The position numbers and the translations under genes are program-made. 64,000 bases of DNA from the NCBI RefSeq assembly GCF_014874095.1, contig NZ_JADBEB010000001.1, positions 8,246,001 through 8,310,000 of the forward strand. The letters run 5' to 3'. Below are positions 25,274-33,282 of the stretch, one piece after another. Each line of letters begins with the position of its first letter. Within the stretch, counting starts at the first letter, position 1. A model generated the notes under the pieces. The model did not search any database, was not told where the DNA came from, and saw nothing but the letters and a program-made list of their open reading frames with translations. The stretch is from Plantactinospora soyae. GTDB lineage: Bacteria; Actinomycetota; Actinomycetes; Mycobacteriales; Micromonosporaceae.

Positions 25274-26643
25274 TTCCCTGCCCAGTAGCCGTCGATGATC
25301 TTTTGTAGTCCGGCTCCGGCGGTCGGCACGTCCGCCTTCTTCAGCGGGGTGAGTTCCATCAGCGACCGGGCCACCACCGCCGCGTCGTACGAGGGCGGCT
25401 GGTGGGTGGTGTCACCGGGGTTGTACGCCTGAGCACCCGACCCGAACGAGCCGATCATGGCCCCGAGCACCGGACCGAGCGTCGCCGTCGGATCACCGCC
25501 GAGGTCGACCGGGGGTACGTCCAGCGCGTCCTTGGCGAACTGGGCCGCGACCTCGGGCTGGGCCAGGTGGTCGAGCCACTTGACCGCACCGTCCTTGTTG
25601 CCGGTCGTGGCCGAGACCGACAGCCCGGTGAGGGCGAACGGGGCGAGGCTCAGGTCGGGCACCGCACCGCCGCTGGGCGACGGGACCGGGAAGGTGACGA
25701 TGTTCTCGGCCTTCATTCCGTTCTGCACCAGAAACGCCAGGGTGAACGTGCCGCCGATGGCGAACGAGGACTTGCCCTGGGCGAACGCGATGTCGGCGTC
25801 GTCGATCGTCAGGGTCTGGGTCCCCGGCATCCAGTACGGCGTCACCTGGTCGTACGTCTCCAGCACGGCCCGGCCGCTCGGCGAGGTCCAGTTCTTCGCC
25901 GGATCCTTGGAGAAGAGCCCGGTGAAGCCCTCCTTGCCCAGCTTGCCGTAGGCCATCGGCTGCATCAGCCACTCCATGCCGGTGGTCGGCGCCTGGAAGC
26001 CGATGCTCATTCCGCCGTCGTCGGGCCGGACCTTGCGGACCGCCGCCAGCGCGGCGACGAACTCTTCCCAGGTCTTCGGCGACCCGGTGACGCCCGCCGC
26101 CGTCAGCCGTTCCTTGTTCGCGTAGACGATGCCGAAGGTCCCGATGGTCAGCGGCACGCTGAACCGCTGATTGAGTTTGATCCCGGCGGACTTGGCGCCC
26201 TTCTCCTGGGACTGCTTGTAGTACCGCTCGGTGACGGTCCCCTCGGCGGCGACCGAGGGCAGGTAGCGGCTGGTCCAGGTGGCCTCCTCGGTGAGGTCCT
26301 CCAGCAGTCCGGCCGCACCGAAGGTGAAGTCGTCGCCGTTGGTGTGCACCTCGAACACGTCGGGCAGGCTGCGGGTCTGGGCGGCGGCCTGGACCCGGGC
26401 CAGGAACGCGTCGTCCGGGGTGATCGCCTCGACGGTCACCCCGATCCCGGTCTTCTGCTTGAAGGTTTCGGCGGCCTTCTGTAGCGCCGCGACGTGGGAC
26501 TGCTTGAACGTCCACATCGTCAGGTTGTCGCCGTTCGCCTGGTCGTCCCCGCCGGGACTACAGGCGGTGGCCGCGCTGGCGAGCGCGAGGATCGTGGCGA
26601 TCGAGAGACAGGTACGGGCCGTTCGACGTAAGTATCGGTTCAC
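25270..26643 (-). CDS. Sugar ABC transporter extracellular solute-binding lipoprotein
   Basis: 457 residues from GTG 26643 (GGAAGAGG upstream). Signal peptide with lipobox TAC (ATACSPGGDD, Cys near residue 28), then a family 1 solute-binding fold: LTMWTFKQSHVAALQKAAETFKQKTGIGVTVEAI, DVFEVHTNGDDF, GIVYANKERLTAAGV and DADIAFAQGKSSFAIGG. First gene of the leftward importer operon with two permeases and the epimerase/dehydrogenase. Its promoter region is shared with the divergent mannonate-dehydratase-like gene and contains an ATCAA-T-TTGAT palindrome (26703-26713) thought to bind the ROK repressor at 28075. Confidence 0.9.
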   Translation of the reverse strand: MNRYLRRTARTCLSIATILALASAATACSPGGDDQANGDNLTMWTFKQSHVAALQKAAETFKQKTGIGVTVEAITPDDAFLARVQAAAQTRSLPDVFEVHTNGDDFTFGAAGLLEDLTEEATWTSRYLPSVAAEGTVTERYYKQSQEKGAKSAGIKLNQRFSVPLTIGTFGIVYANKERLTAAGVTGSPKTWEEFVAALAAVRKVRPDDGGMSIGFQAPTTGMEWLMQPMAYGKLGKEGFTGLFSKDPAKNWTSPSGRAVLETYDQVTPYWMPGTQTLTIDDADIAFAQGKSSFAIGGTFTLAFLVQNGMKAENIVTFPVPSPSGGAVPDLSLAPFALTGLSVSATTGNKDGAVKWLDHLAQPEVAAQFAKDALDVPPVDLGGDPTATLGPVLGAMIGSFGSGAQAYNPGDTTHQPPSYDAAVVARSLMELTPLKKADVPTAGAGLQKIIDGYWAGK

Positions 26644-26700
26644 GCTGCGCCTCTTCCATCCCTGCGGGCGGCTCCTGGTCAGGCCAAGGAAACAGAACGT

Positions 26701-26715
26701 AAATCAATTTGATAT
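26701..26715. promoter_or_regulatory. Operator-like motif shared with the ROK gene promoter
   Basis: AAATCAATTTGATAT, with the perfect palindrome ATCAA-T-TTGAT at 26703-26713, lies between the divergent binding-protein gene and the mannonate-dehydratase-like gene. A matching motif (12 of 15 bases) lies upstream of the ROK regulator at 29426-29440. It is AT-rich in a GC-rich region, so a regulator site is likely. Confidence 0.6.
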
Positions 26716-26756
26716 ATAGTGTCAACAACGTCGACGAGTCCAGGAAGGGCACCGCG

Positions 26757-28058
26757 ATGGCGCCGTCCCCCTCAGTGGAATCCCCCGGCCACACAGCGGT
26801 CCTGGCGCCCGCACCGTGGAGTGTGCCCGGCGTCGACGACACCCGGGTCACCCGGGTCCGGACGTTCCTGTGTGCCCCGCAGGGCTGCCCGTACGTCATC
26901 ACCCGGGTCGAGACGAACCAGCCCGGCCTGTACGGGCTGGGCTGTGCCAGCGATCCGCAGCGGACCCTCGCGATCCGGTCCGTCGTGGACGACTATCTCG
27001 GGCCGATGCTGCTCGGCCGGGACCCGGCGGACATCGAGGACCTGCACCGGCTGCTGCTTCACAGCGGTTACTGGCGCGGTGGTTCGATCGCCAACAACGC
27101 CCTCGCCTCGATCGACGTCGCGCTCTGGGACATCAAGGGCAAGGTCGCCGGCCTTCCCCTGTACCAACTGCTCGGCGGCCGGGCCCGGGAGTACGCCGAG
27201 GCGTACACCCATGTGGACGGGGTGGACGTCGACGAGGTGGCGGACCTCGTCCTCGCCGCCCGGCAGCGGGGATACCGGCACGTCCGGGTCCAGTTGGCCG
27301 TACCCGGAACGGACACCTACGGCACGGCGCCGACCGACGAGCGGCAGGCCGAGCGCAGGCGTACCCGCCGGGAGTCCTGGGACAGCCTGGCCTACCTGCG
27401 GCACGTGCCCCGGGCCCTCGTCGAGGTACGCGACCGCGTCGGCCCCGACGTCGAGTTGCTGCACGACGCGCACGAGCGGCTGACGCCCGCCCAGGCCCGC
27501 CAGTTCGTCCGGGCGGTCGAGGACGCCGGACTGTACTTCCTCGAGGACGCCCTCGCACCGGAGGACGCCGCCCACTTCCCCGGGCTGCGTACGGCCGGCA
27601 GCACCCCGATCGCCGTCGGCGAACTCTACGCGGACGTCGCCCAGTACCTGCCGCTGCTGGAGCAGCGCGTGATCGACTACGCCCGGATCCGCATCCCCAC
27701 GCTCGGCGGGCTGACCCCGACCCGCAAGCTGGTGGCCGCCTGTGAACTCTTCGGGGTGCGGACCGCTCCGCACGGCCCCGGCGACGTGAGCCCGGTCGGG
27801 CAGGCGGCCAACGTGGCGCTCGACATCTCCTCGCCCGCCTTCGGGGTGCAGGAGGCGGCGACCTTCCGGGACGCGACGCTGGAGGTCTTCCCGGGCGCGC
27901 CGGTGCCGGTCGCGGGCCGGTTCCGGCCGAGCCCGGCGCCGGGCCTGGGCGTCGACTTCGACGAGACGGCGGCCCGGCGGCACCCGGTCACCGCACCGCT
28001 GGACCACGACCGCTGGGCGCTGCTGCGGGCGACCGACGGCAGCGCGCACCGGCCGTGA
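26757..28058 (+). CDS. Mannonate dehydratase-family enolase superfamily protein (RspA/ManD-like)
   Basis: 433 residues from ATG 26757 with AGGAAGGG upstream. Enolase superfamily, ManD/RspA group: Asp237 and His239 (LLHDAHERL), Glu263 (YFLEDAL), Glu289 (AVGELYA) and His339 (TAPHGPGDVSPVG); the N-terminal capping domain has SIANNALASIDVALWDIKGKVAG. Members dehydrate D-mannonate or D-gluconate to 2-keto-3-deoxygluconate, some with low efficiency, and some have no known acid-sugar activity. Divergent from a sugar importer operon and followed by a ROK repressor, so the three are probably one regulon for uronate or sugar-acid use. Confidence 0.85.
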   Translation: MAPSPSVESPGHTAVLAPAPWSVPGVDDTRVTRVRTFLCAPQGCPYVITRVETNQPGLYGLGCASDPQRTLAIRSVVDDYLGPMLLGRDPADIEDLHRLLLHSGYWRGGSIANNALASIDVALWDIKGKVAGLPLYQLLGGRAREYAEAYTHVDGVDVDEVADLVLAARQRGYRHVRVQLAVPGTDTYGTAPTDERQAERRRTRRESWDSLAYLRHVPRALVEVRDRVGPDVELLHDAHERLTPAQARQFVRAVEDAGLYFLEDALAPEDAAHFPGLRTAGSTPIAVGELYADVAQYLPLLEQRVIDYARIRIPTLGGLTPTRKLVAACELFGVRTAPHGPGDVSPVGQAANVALDISSPAFGVQEAATFRDATLEVFPGAPVPVAGRFRPSPAPGLGVDFDETAARRHPVTAPLDHDRWALLRATDGSAHRP

Positions 28059-28074
28059 CCCGACCGGCGGCTTC

Positions 28075-29271
28075 CTAGGCGAGCAGCAGGGACTGCGGCC
28101 GGGCCGACAGGACCTGGTCCAGTACGAGGCAGGCGGCACCCAGGGCGCCGACGTCGTCGCCGAGGGCCGTTCCGGTCACGGTCGTCTCGTGCATCTTCCC
28201 GACGAACGGCGACGACGCGACGATCGAGTTGATCACCGGTAGGAACAGCCGGGACAGGTGCGGCCAGATCGGACCGCCGAAGACGATCAGCTCGGAGTCG
28301 ACCAGGGTGGCCGCGGCGCTGACGCCGAGCCCCACCCGCCGGGCCCAGCCGTGGATGATGTTCTGCGCGGTGCTGTCCCCGGCCTCGGCGAGCGCCATCA
28401 GGGCGAGCAGGCTCCGCTCCGCCTCGCCGGGCCCGGCCGGGGTCTTCTCCGGCCCCAGGACCCGTCGCTCGATGGCCTCGTTGACCAGCGCGTACGTCGT
28501 GCAGTTCGCGTCCAGCCCACCGATCTCGCCCGCGTTGCCGGAGACACCGCGCAGGACGACGTCGTTGACCACCACGCCCATTCCCGAGCCGGTGCCGAGG
28601 TAGAAGAAGAGGAAGTTGCCGGAGTGCACGGCCGCGCCCGCCCACCGCTCGGCGATCGCCGCCGCGATGACGTCCTTGTCCATCACCACCGGCCACCCGG
28701 TGACCCGGGACAACTGGTCGCGCAGCGGCACCCGTTCCCAGCCCGCCAGTTGGGGTGGTTCGACGACCGCGCCGGCCACCGCGTCGATCGGCCCCGGAAC
28801 CGCGACGCCCAGGCCCAGGATGCGGTCGCGGGGAATGCCCGAGTCCTCGACGAGCTGTTCGACGGCGGCGCTCATGTCGGCCAGCGTCTGTGCCTGGTCG
28901 ACGACCTGCGGCGTCGGTTGCCGCATCCGGCGTACGACCGCACCGACCAGGTCGAGCACCACATAGGTCACCACGGCCGGATCGAGGTGTACGCCGATCG
29001 CGAAGCTCCCACCGGGGCTGACCTGGAGAACGGTCCGGGGCTTGCCGACCCGCCCGCCCTTCTTGCCCGCCTCGACGACGAGTCCCCGGTCGAGCAGGCG
29101 ACGGCAGATGTTCGACACGGTCTGGGCCGACAGACCCGTCGCGGCGGCGAGTTCGACCCGGCTCAGCCCGTCGGGCGCTCGCCGGATCGCGTCGAGCACG
29201 ACCGACTCGTTGAAGTCACCCATCCGGGGAAGGTTCGTCCCGCGCCGAACGGTCGGTTGGTCGATCGTCAC
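28075..29271 (-). CDS. ROK-family transcriptional regulator lacking the usual zinc motif
   Basis: 398 residues from GTG 29271, selected because GGGAG stands seven bases before it and an N-terminal winged helix follows (about 20-75: ESVVLDAIRRAPDGLSRVELAAATGLSAQTVSNICRRLLDRGLV). The C-terminal ROK fold is present (GLGVAVPGPID, FFYLGTGSGMGVVVNDVVLRG, GNAGEIGGL, ELIVFGGPIW). The CxCGxxGCxE zinc-binding signature normal for NagC-type ROK proteins is replaced by GLDANCTTYALVNE with one Cys, so zinc binding is doubtful. Convergent with the mannonate-dehydratase-like gene (16 nt). Probably represses it, the sugar importer and itself through the AAATCAAT motifs. Confidence 0.85.
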   Translation of the reverse strand: MTIDQPTVRRGTNLPRMGDFNESVVLDAIRRAPDGLSRVELAAATGLSAQTVSNICRRLLDRGLVVEAGKKGGRVGKPRTVLQVSPGGSFAIGVHLDPAVVTYVVLDLVGAVVRRMRQPTPQVVDQAQTLADMSAAVEQLVEDSGIPRDRILGLGVAVPGPIDAVAGAVVEPPQLAGWERVPLRDQLSRVTGWPVVMDKDVIAAAIAERWAGAAVHSGNFLFFYLGTGSGMGVVVNDVVLRGVSGNAGEIGGLDANCTTYALVNEAIERRVLGPEKTPAGPGEAERSLLALMALAEAGDSTAQNIIHGWARRVGLGVSAAATLVDSELIVFGGPIWPHLSRLFLPVINSIVASSPFVGKMHETTVTGTALGDDVGALGAACLVLDQVLSARPQSLLLA

Positions 29272-29425
29272 GCCCGTACTCCCTGTTTCGGGTGCCCTGA
29301 GCGTAACCGCCCGGCCACCGGCCCGGATCAGACGCCGATCCGCGCCCGGAGTGCCGCCGGTCCGCCGCTGCCGCACGCCCCCGTGCGACCGGTCGCACCG
29401 CTGCGGATACAGAGGACGGTACCTT

Positions 29426-29440
29426 AAATCAATCCGATGT
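29426..29440. promoter_or_regulatory. Second copy of the AAATCAAT operator-like motif
   Basis: AAATCAATCCGATGT lies about 155 nt upstream of the ROK gene start and 30 nt from the end of the Lrp gene. It matches the motif at 26701-26715 in 12 of 15 positions. Autoregulation of the ROK gene is the simplest reading. The rest of 29272-29469 shows no gene. Confidence 0.5.
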
Positions 29441-29469
29441 ACTTATCACCATCCCCCGCGCCGCTCGTC

Positions 29470-29916
29470 CTATCCTCGGCTCGGCCCCCGGTACGGCAAC
29501 GTCTGCCGGTACACGACGTTGGTGGTGGTGCTGCCCAGCGCGGCCAGTTCGTCGACGAGTTGTTCGAGGTGGGCCATGCTGTCGGCGGTCACCTTCAGCA
29601 GATAGCAGTCCTCCCCGGTGGTCCGCAGGCACTCCAGGATCTCCGGACGCTCGTCGAGGAGCCGGTGCAGCGGCTGGTGCCGGCTGCCCGGGTACTTCAG
29701 CCGGACCACGGCGAGCACCGGATAACCGACCTTCGTCAGGTCGACCTCGGCGCGGTAGCCGGTGATGACCCCGATCTGCTCCAGCCGCCGGACCCGCTCC
29801 GTGGCGGCGGAGGCGCTGAGGTTGACCCGGCGGCCGAGCTCGGTGAGCGGGACCCGACCGTCCCGTTGCAGCTCGGCCAGGATGGCCCAGTCGGTCGAAT
29901 CAAGATCCTCGGCCAC
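29470..29916 (-). CDS. Lrp/AsnC-family transcriptional regulator
   Basis: 148 residues, GTG start at 29916. N-terminal HTH (LDSTDWAILAELQRDGRVPLTELGRRVNLSASAATERVRRLEQIGVITGYRAEVD) joined to a RAM/AsnC ligand-binding domain (LAVVRLKYPG, ILECLRTTGEDCYLLKVTADSMAHLEQLVDELAALGSTTTNVV). Full family length. Divergent, with 94 bp between starts, from a luciferase-like oxidoreductase and a deaminase gene, which are its likely targets. No ribosome site is evident. Confidence 0.9.
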   Translation of the reverse strand: MAEDLDSTDWAILAELQRDGRVPLTELGRRVNLSASAATERVRRLEQIGVITGYRAEVDLTKVGYPVLAVVRLKYPGSRHQPLHRLLDERPEILECLRTTGEDCYLLKVTADSMAHLEQLVDELAALGSTTTNVVYRQTLPYRGPSRG

Positions 29917-30010
29917 CGGGCCAGACTACCGGCAGATCCACGGCCCATTCCCGGGTACGCCGGCAGGACTCCCTTCCGACTCGGGAGCCCCGCTGACTAG
30001 CCTTCTCTGC

Positions 30011-30883
30011 GTGCAGATAGGCGTGAACGTACCGAACTTCGGGCCCGGAACCGATCCCGGCGTACTGCGGCAGTGGGCGCAGACCCTGGAGGGACTCGGC
30101 TTCGACCTGCTGATGGTCTCCGACCACGTGGCGGTGACCCCGGACGTCGCCGAGCAGTACCCGGCCCCGTTCTACGAACCGTTCACCACGCTCGCCTGGC
30201 TGGCAGGGATCACCTCCCGGGTCCGGCTCGGCACGACCGTGCTGATCGTGCCGTACCGGCATCCGCTGCTCGTCGCCCGGATGGCCGCCAACCTCAACCA
30301 GCTCAGCGGTGGACGACTGGTCCTCGGCGTCGGCGTCGGCTGGGCGCGACAGGAGTTCGCCGCCCTCGGCGTACCGTTCGCGCAGCGCGGCCGGCTCACC
30401 GACGAGCATCTCCAGGCGATCCGGGCTGCCTGGGCCGACGACGGCGACTACCAGGCCGGCGACATCCCGATCTGGGTCGGCGGCAACAGCGACGCCGGCC
30501 AGCGCCGGGCGGTACGCCTCGGCGACGCGTGGCATCCGCTGCGGTTCACCCTCGACTGGTACTCCGGCGCCCTGGACCGGTTGACGGAGGCGGCCGACGC
30601 GCAGGGCCGACCGGTGCCCGCGCTGGCGCCACGGATCATCCTGCGGATCACCGACGCACCACTTCCCGAGCCCGGCCGGCTGGCCGGCGAGGGCAGCCTC
30701 GACCAGGTGCTCGACGACATCGAGACGTTGCGCCGGCTCGGCGCCGACACCGTCGTGCTGGACCCGTTCGGCGGGGACCCGGCCGAGACCCGACATCCGC
30801 AGGTGGCGTGGCAGGCACTCGCCGCCATCGCGGCCAACCGGGGCCGGAACGCCGGACCCGGAACACGAACGGAGCGACCATGA
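30011..30883 (+). CDS. LLM-class F420-dependent oxidoreductase
   Basis: 290 residues from GTG 30011; no Shine-Dalgarno sequence precedes it, so translation may be leaderless. Opening QIGVNVPNFGPGTDPGVLRQWAQTLEGLGFDLLMVSDHV, then RVRLGTTVLIVPYRHPLLVARMAANLNQLSGGRLVLGVGVGW and IPIWVGGNSDAGQRRAVRLGDAWHPL are typical of the TIGR03619-type F420-dependent subgroup of luciferase-like proteins. It would use F420 or FMN for oxidation or reduction of an unknown metabolite. The stop overlaps the next start by ATGA, so it is coupled to the deaminase. Confidence 0.85.
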   Translation: MQIGVNVPNFGPGTDPGVLRQWAQTLEGLGFDLLMVSDHVAVTPDVAEQYPAPFYEPFTTLAWLAGITSRVRLGTTVLIVPYRHPLLVARMAANLNQLSGGRLVLGVGVGWARQEFAALGVPFAQRGRLTDEHLQAIRAAWADDGDYQAGDIPIWVGGNSDAGQRRAVRLGDAWHPLRFTLDWYSGALDRLTEAADAQGRPVPALAPRIILRITDAPLPEPGRLAGEGSLDQVLDDIETLRRLGADTVVLDPFGGDPAETRHPQVAWQALAAIAANRGRNAGPGTRTERP

Positions 30884-31305
30884 CATCCGACGACGAACGC
30901 CTGCTGCGCCGGGCCATCGCACTCGCCGCCGAGGCGCGGGCGGCCGGCAACCCGCCCTTCGGCTCACTGCTGGTCGGACCCGACGGTGCCGTACTGGCCG
31001 AGGAGCGCAACACCACCATCACCGACGCCGACATCTCGGCGCACCCCGAACAGAAGCTGGCCCGGTGGGCGGCCCGGGAACTCGACCCCGACACCGCGGC
31101 CGGCACCGTCATGTACACCAGTTGCCAGCCCTGCAACATGTGCACCGGGGCGATCGAGCGCTCCGGGCTCGGTCGGGTCGTGTTCGCGCTCTCCGGCGAG
31201 CAGTTGGCGACCCTGAAGCCCTCCGGCGGCTTTCCCCCGGTACCGCAGAGCGGTCCCGCGCTCTTCGACGAGGCCCGCGTACCGGTGGACGGCTACTACG
31301 ACTGA
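30880..31305 (+). CDS. Cytidine/deoxycytidylate-type deaminase with HPE zinc motif
   Basis: 141 residues. CDA-fold zinc hydrolase: GNPPFGSLLVGPDGAVLAEERNT at the start, His-Pro-Glu at ISAHPEQKLARW (where most relatives have His-Ala-Glu) and the cysteine pair CQPCNMCTGAI. Relatives deaminate guanine, cytosine, tRNA adenosine or related purines. The Pro in place of Ala, and KLARW where nucleoside deaminases have an alanine-rich helix, suggest a divergent substrate. Encoded with the F420 oxidoreductase under Lrp, so a purine-like or pterin-like catabolic step is possible (inference). Its end overlaps the convergent pentapeptide gene by 10 nt. Confidence 0.8.
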   Translation: MTSDDERLLRRAIALAAEARAAGNPPFGSLLVGPDGAVLAEERNTTITDADISAHPEQKLARWAARELDPDTAAGTVMYTSCQPCNMCTGAIERSGLGRVVFALSGEQLATLKPSGGFPPVPQSGPALFDEARVPVDGYYD

Positions 31306-32006
31306 TCCTCGGCACCTTCGAGCTGGATTCCCAGTGCCCCGGCAAGGGTGTAGGAGAGGGCGACCAGGTCCTGCTCCGCGACCACCGCCCCGGCCATGCT
31401 CGTCACCCCGCCGATTCCGGCGAGTACGCAGTTGGCGAACCGGGTGCCGGCCATCTCCGCCTGCGAGAACTGTGCCCCGGTGAGGTCGCAGTTCGTGAAC
31501 CGGACCCCGCTCAGGTCCGCGTTCTGAAAGTCCGCCCGGGCCAGGTTGCAGTCCTCGAACACGACGCGGTGGAAATCGGTGAACCGGAACGACGACAGGT
31601 CGAGCCGGCACTGCGAGATCGTCGTGTCCCGCACCGCCCCGTTGATCCAGTGCACGCCCGTCATCCGCACCGTCGCCAGCCGAGCCCGGATCAGGGACGA
31701 CTTCTCCACCCGCAGGTTCGCCAGGTTCGTGCTCTCGAACAGGCAGTCGCTGAAGGTGGCCCCGTCCAGCCGCGTACCGCTCAGGTCGGCGCCCCGGAAT
31801 CGGCACTGCGCGAACTCGACGCCGTCCGCGGCGCGTCCCGACAGATCGAGATCGAAGAACCCCAGTTGCCGGAACGTCGCCTCGTGGTCGAGGTCGTGAT
31901 CCTCGGCGGTGGCCAGTTCCAACGACGACGGCGGCCGGGGCGGTACGGGGGCCCGCCACCGCACACCATCCCGACCCGCGGCACGACGCGACGAACGCAC
32001 AGACAT
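31296..32006 (-). CDS. Pentapeptide-repeat protein
   Basis: 236 residues. From about residue 48 to 205 the sequence consists of five-residue repeats of A(D/N)LxX type (GADLSGTRLDGATFSDCLFESTNLANLRVEKSSL, then ARADFQNADLSGVRFTNCDLTGAQFSQAEMAGTRF), predicted to form a right-handed quadrilateral helix. N-terminal 30 residues are Arg/Pro-rich. Some pentapeptide proteins mimic DNA and protect gyrase; nothing here shows that function. Last segment (VAEQDLVALSYTLAGALGIQLEG) is helical and may cap the helix. ATG 32006; single gene. Confidence 0.85.
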   Translation of the reverse strand: MSVRSSRRAAGRDGVRWRAPVPPRPPSSLELATAEDHDLDHEATFRQLGFFDLDLSGRAADGVEFAQCRFRGADLSGTRLDGATFSDCLFESTNLANLRVEKSSLIRARLATVRMTGVHWINGAVRDTTISQCRLDLSSFRFTDFHRVVFEDCNLARADFQNADLSGVRFTNCDLTGAQFSQAEMAGTRFANCVLAGIGGVTSMAGAVVAEQDLVALSYTLAGALGIQLEGAEDQS

Positions 32007-32045
32007 CCCGGCAGGTTAGCCCAGACCAGCGCCGGGCCGGCGCGG

Positions 32046-33035
32046 TCAGGCGCTCTCCCGGAGGATCAGTTCGGAGGGGTAGGCGGTGGCCGGTGGCACC
32101 CGGGCCCGGTCGAGCACGGCCGTCACGGCCGCCGTGGCGATCCGCTCGACCGGATGGCTCGCGGTGGTCAGGGCCGGCACGCTCAGCGCGGCGAACGGCA
32201 CGTCGTCGAAGCCGGCGACGGCGATGTCGTCCGGCACCTCCACCCCGCGCCGACGCAGCGCCGCGAGCGCACCGAGGGCCATCGCGTCGCTGTTCGCGAA
32301 GACCGCGTCGGTGTCCGGCCAGCGGTCCAGGATCGCCAGCGTGCCGGCCTGGCCGCCGGCAGCGGTGAAATCGCCCGGTACCAGCCGGATCGGCAGCCCG
32401 GCCGTCCGCATCACCTGCTCGTACGCCGTGACGAGCCGCCGGGTGCAGGGCATCCACTCCGGGCCACTGATCATCGCGATCCGGCGCCGGCCGGACTCGT
32501 ACAGGTGACCGACGATCGTCCTCGCCGCGCCACCGTTGTCGACGTCGAACGACGGCACGGCGGGGGAACCGATACCGATCGACACGGTCCGGCCGTCGAG
32601 GGCGGCCGGCATCGCCGCCAGGATCCGCTCGGTGGTGTTGAGGATGAGCACCCCCCGGACGCTGCGATCCTCGGCCAACCGGCGCAGTCGCTCCGGCGCG
32701 TGCAGCGGCAGCCACTCCAGGGACACCCCGACCTCCCGTAGCGCACAGACCTCGGCGGCGGCCCGCACCACCCGGTCGACGTACGGGTCGTGCAGCACGT
32801 CCGGTGCCGGGCCGGCGACCGCCACGACGAGCCGTACCCCGGCACCGGTCGCGAGCGCGCGGGCCGCCGGGTTCGGCGCGTAGCCCAGTTGCGCGGCGGC
32901 GGTGGCGACCCGGTCCCGGGCCGAAGGGGAGGCGGCCCCGTACCCGGCGAGGACCCGGGACGCCGTCGACCGGGAGACCCCGGCGGCGCGGGCGACGTCC
33001 TCGAGGGTGGTCTGCTGCGGAAGCGGCCTAGCCAT
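32046..33035 (-). CDS. LacI-family transcriptional regulator
   Basis: 329 residues from ATG 33035 (GGAGG upstream). HTH TTLEDVARAAGVSRSTASRVLAGYGAASPSARDRVATAAAQLGYAPNPAARAL at residues 9-62, then a LacI sensor domain (GVRLVVAVAGPAPDVLHDPYVDRVVRAAAE; GYDD-type segment DIAVAGFDDVPFAALSVPALTT). The ligand is unknown. Divergent from an MFS transporter with a near-perfect TGAGAGCGTTCTCA palindrome before it (33190-33203). A related palindrome stands at 56597-56610 before a secreted beta-helix protein, a possible distant target. Confidence 0.9.
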   Translation of the reverse strand: MARPLPQQTTLEDVARAAGVSRSTASRVLAGYGAASPSARDRVATAAAQLGYAPNPAARALATGAGVRLVVAVAGPAPDVLHDPYVDRVVRAAAEVCALREVGVSLEWLPLHAPERLRRLAEDRSVRGVLILNTTERILAAMPAALDGRTVSIGIGSPAVPSFDVDNGGAARTIVGHLYESGRRRIAMISGPEWMPCTRRLVTAYEQVMRTAGLPIRLVPGDFTAAGGQAGTLAILDRWPDTDAVFANSDAMALGALAALRRRGVEVPDDIAVAGFDDVPFAALSVPALTTASHPVERIATAAVTAVLDRARVPPATAYPSELILRESA

Positions 33036-33189
33036 GCCGGCCTCCGCGTGGGAACTGGTCCGGCCGCGGTGGCGGCGCAGTGGCACGATCACGGTGGCAC
33101 ATGGGGAAATGATGCACCCGTGGCCCGGGTCGCGGCGAGCCGGATCGCACAGGCCGGCGAACGGCGCCTTTCGCCGGTATCGCTTGCGT

Positions 33190-33203
33190 TGAGAGCGTTC
33201 TCA
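33190..33203. promoter_or_regulatory. LacI-type operator before the MFS gene
   Basis: TGAGAGCGTTCTCA is a 14-bp palindrome with a single mismatch near its centre; the form (NNGCG core with A/G flanks) is typical of LacI-family operators. It lies between the divergent LacI gene and the MFS gene, 80 bp before the latter's chosen start. Confidence 0.65.
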
Positions 33204-33282
33204 GGTGTGTGATCTTGTCACCGGCCTCCCGCCCGGGGAGAGTCGGAGAACGTCCAGCGAATCGGAAGCGGAGGCTGCACCG

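Noticed and set aside
29272-29376. Longer N-terminus for the ROK regulator at 28075
   Set aside because: The extra residues are Arg/Gly-rich with no ribosome site, while GTG 29271 has GGGAG at seven bases.
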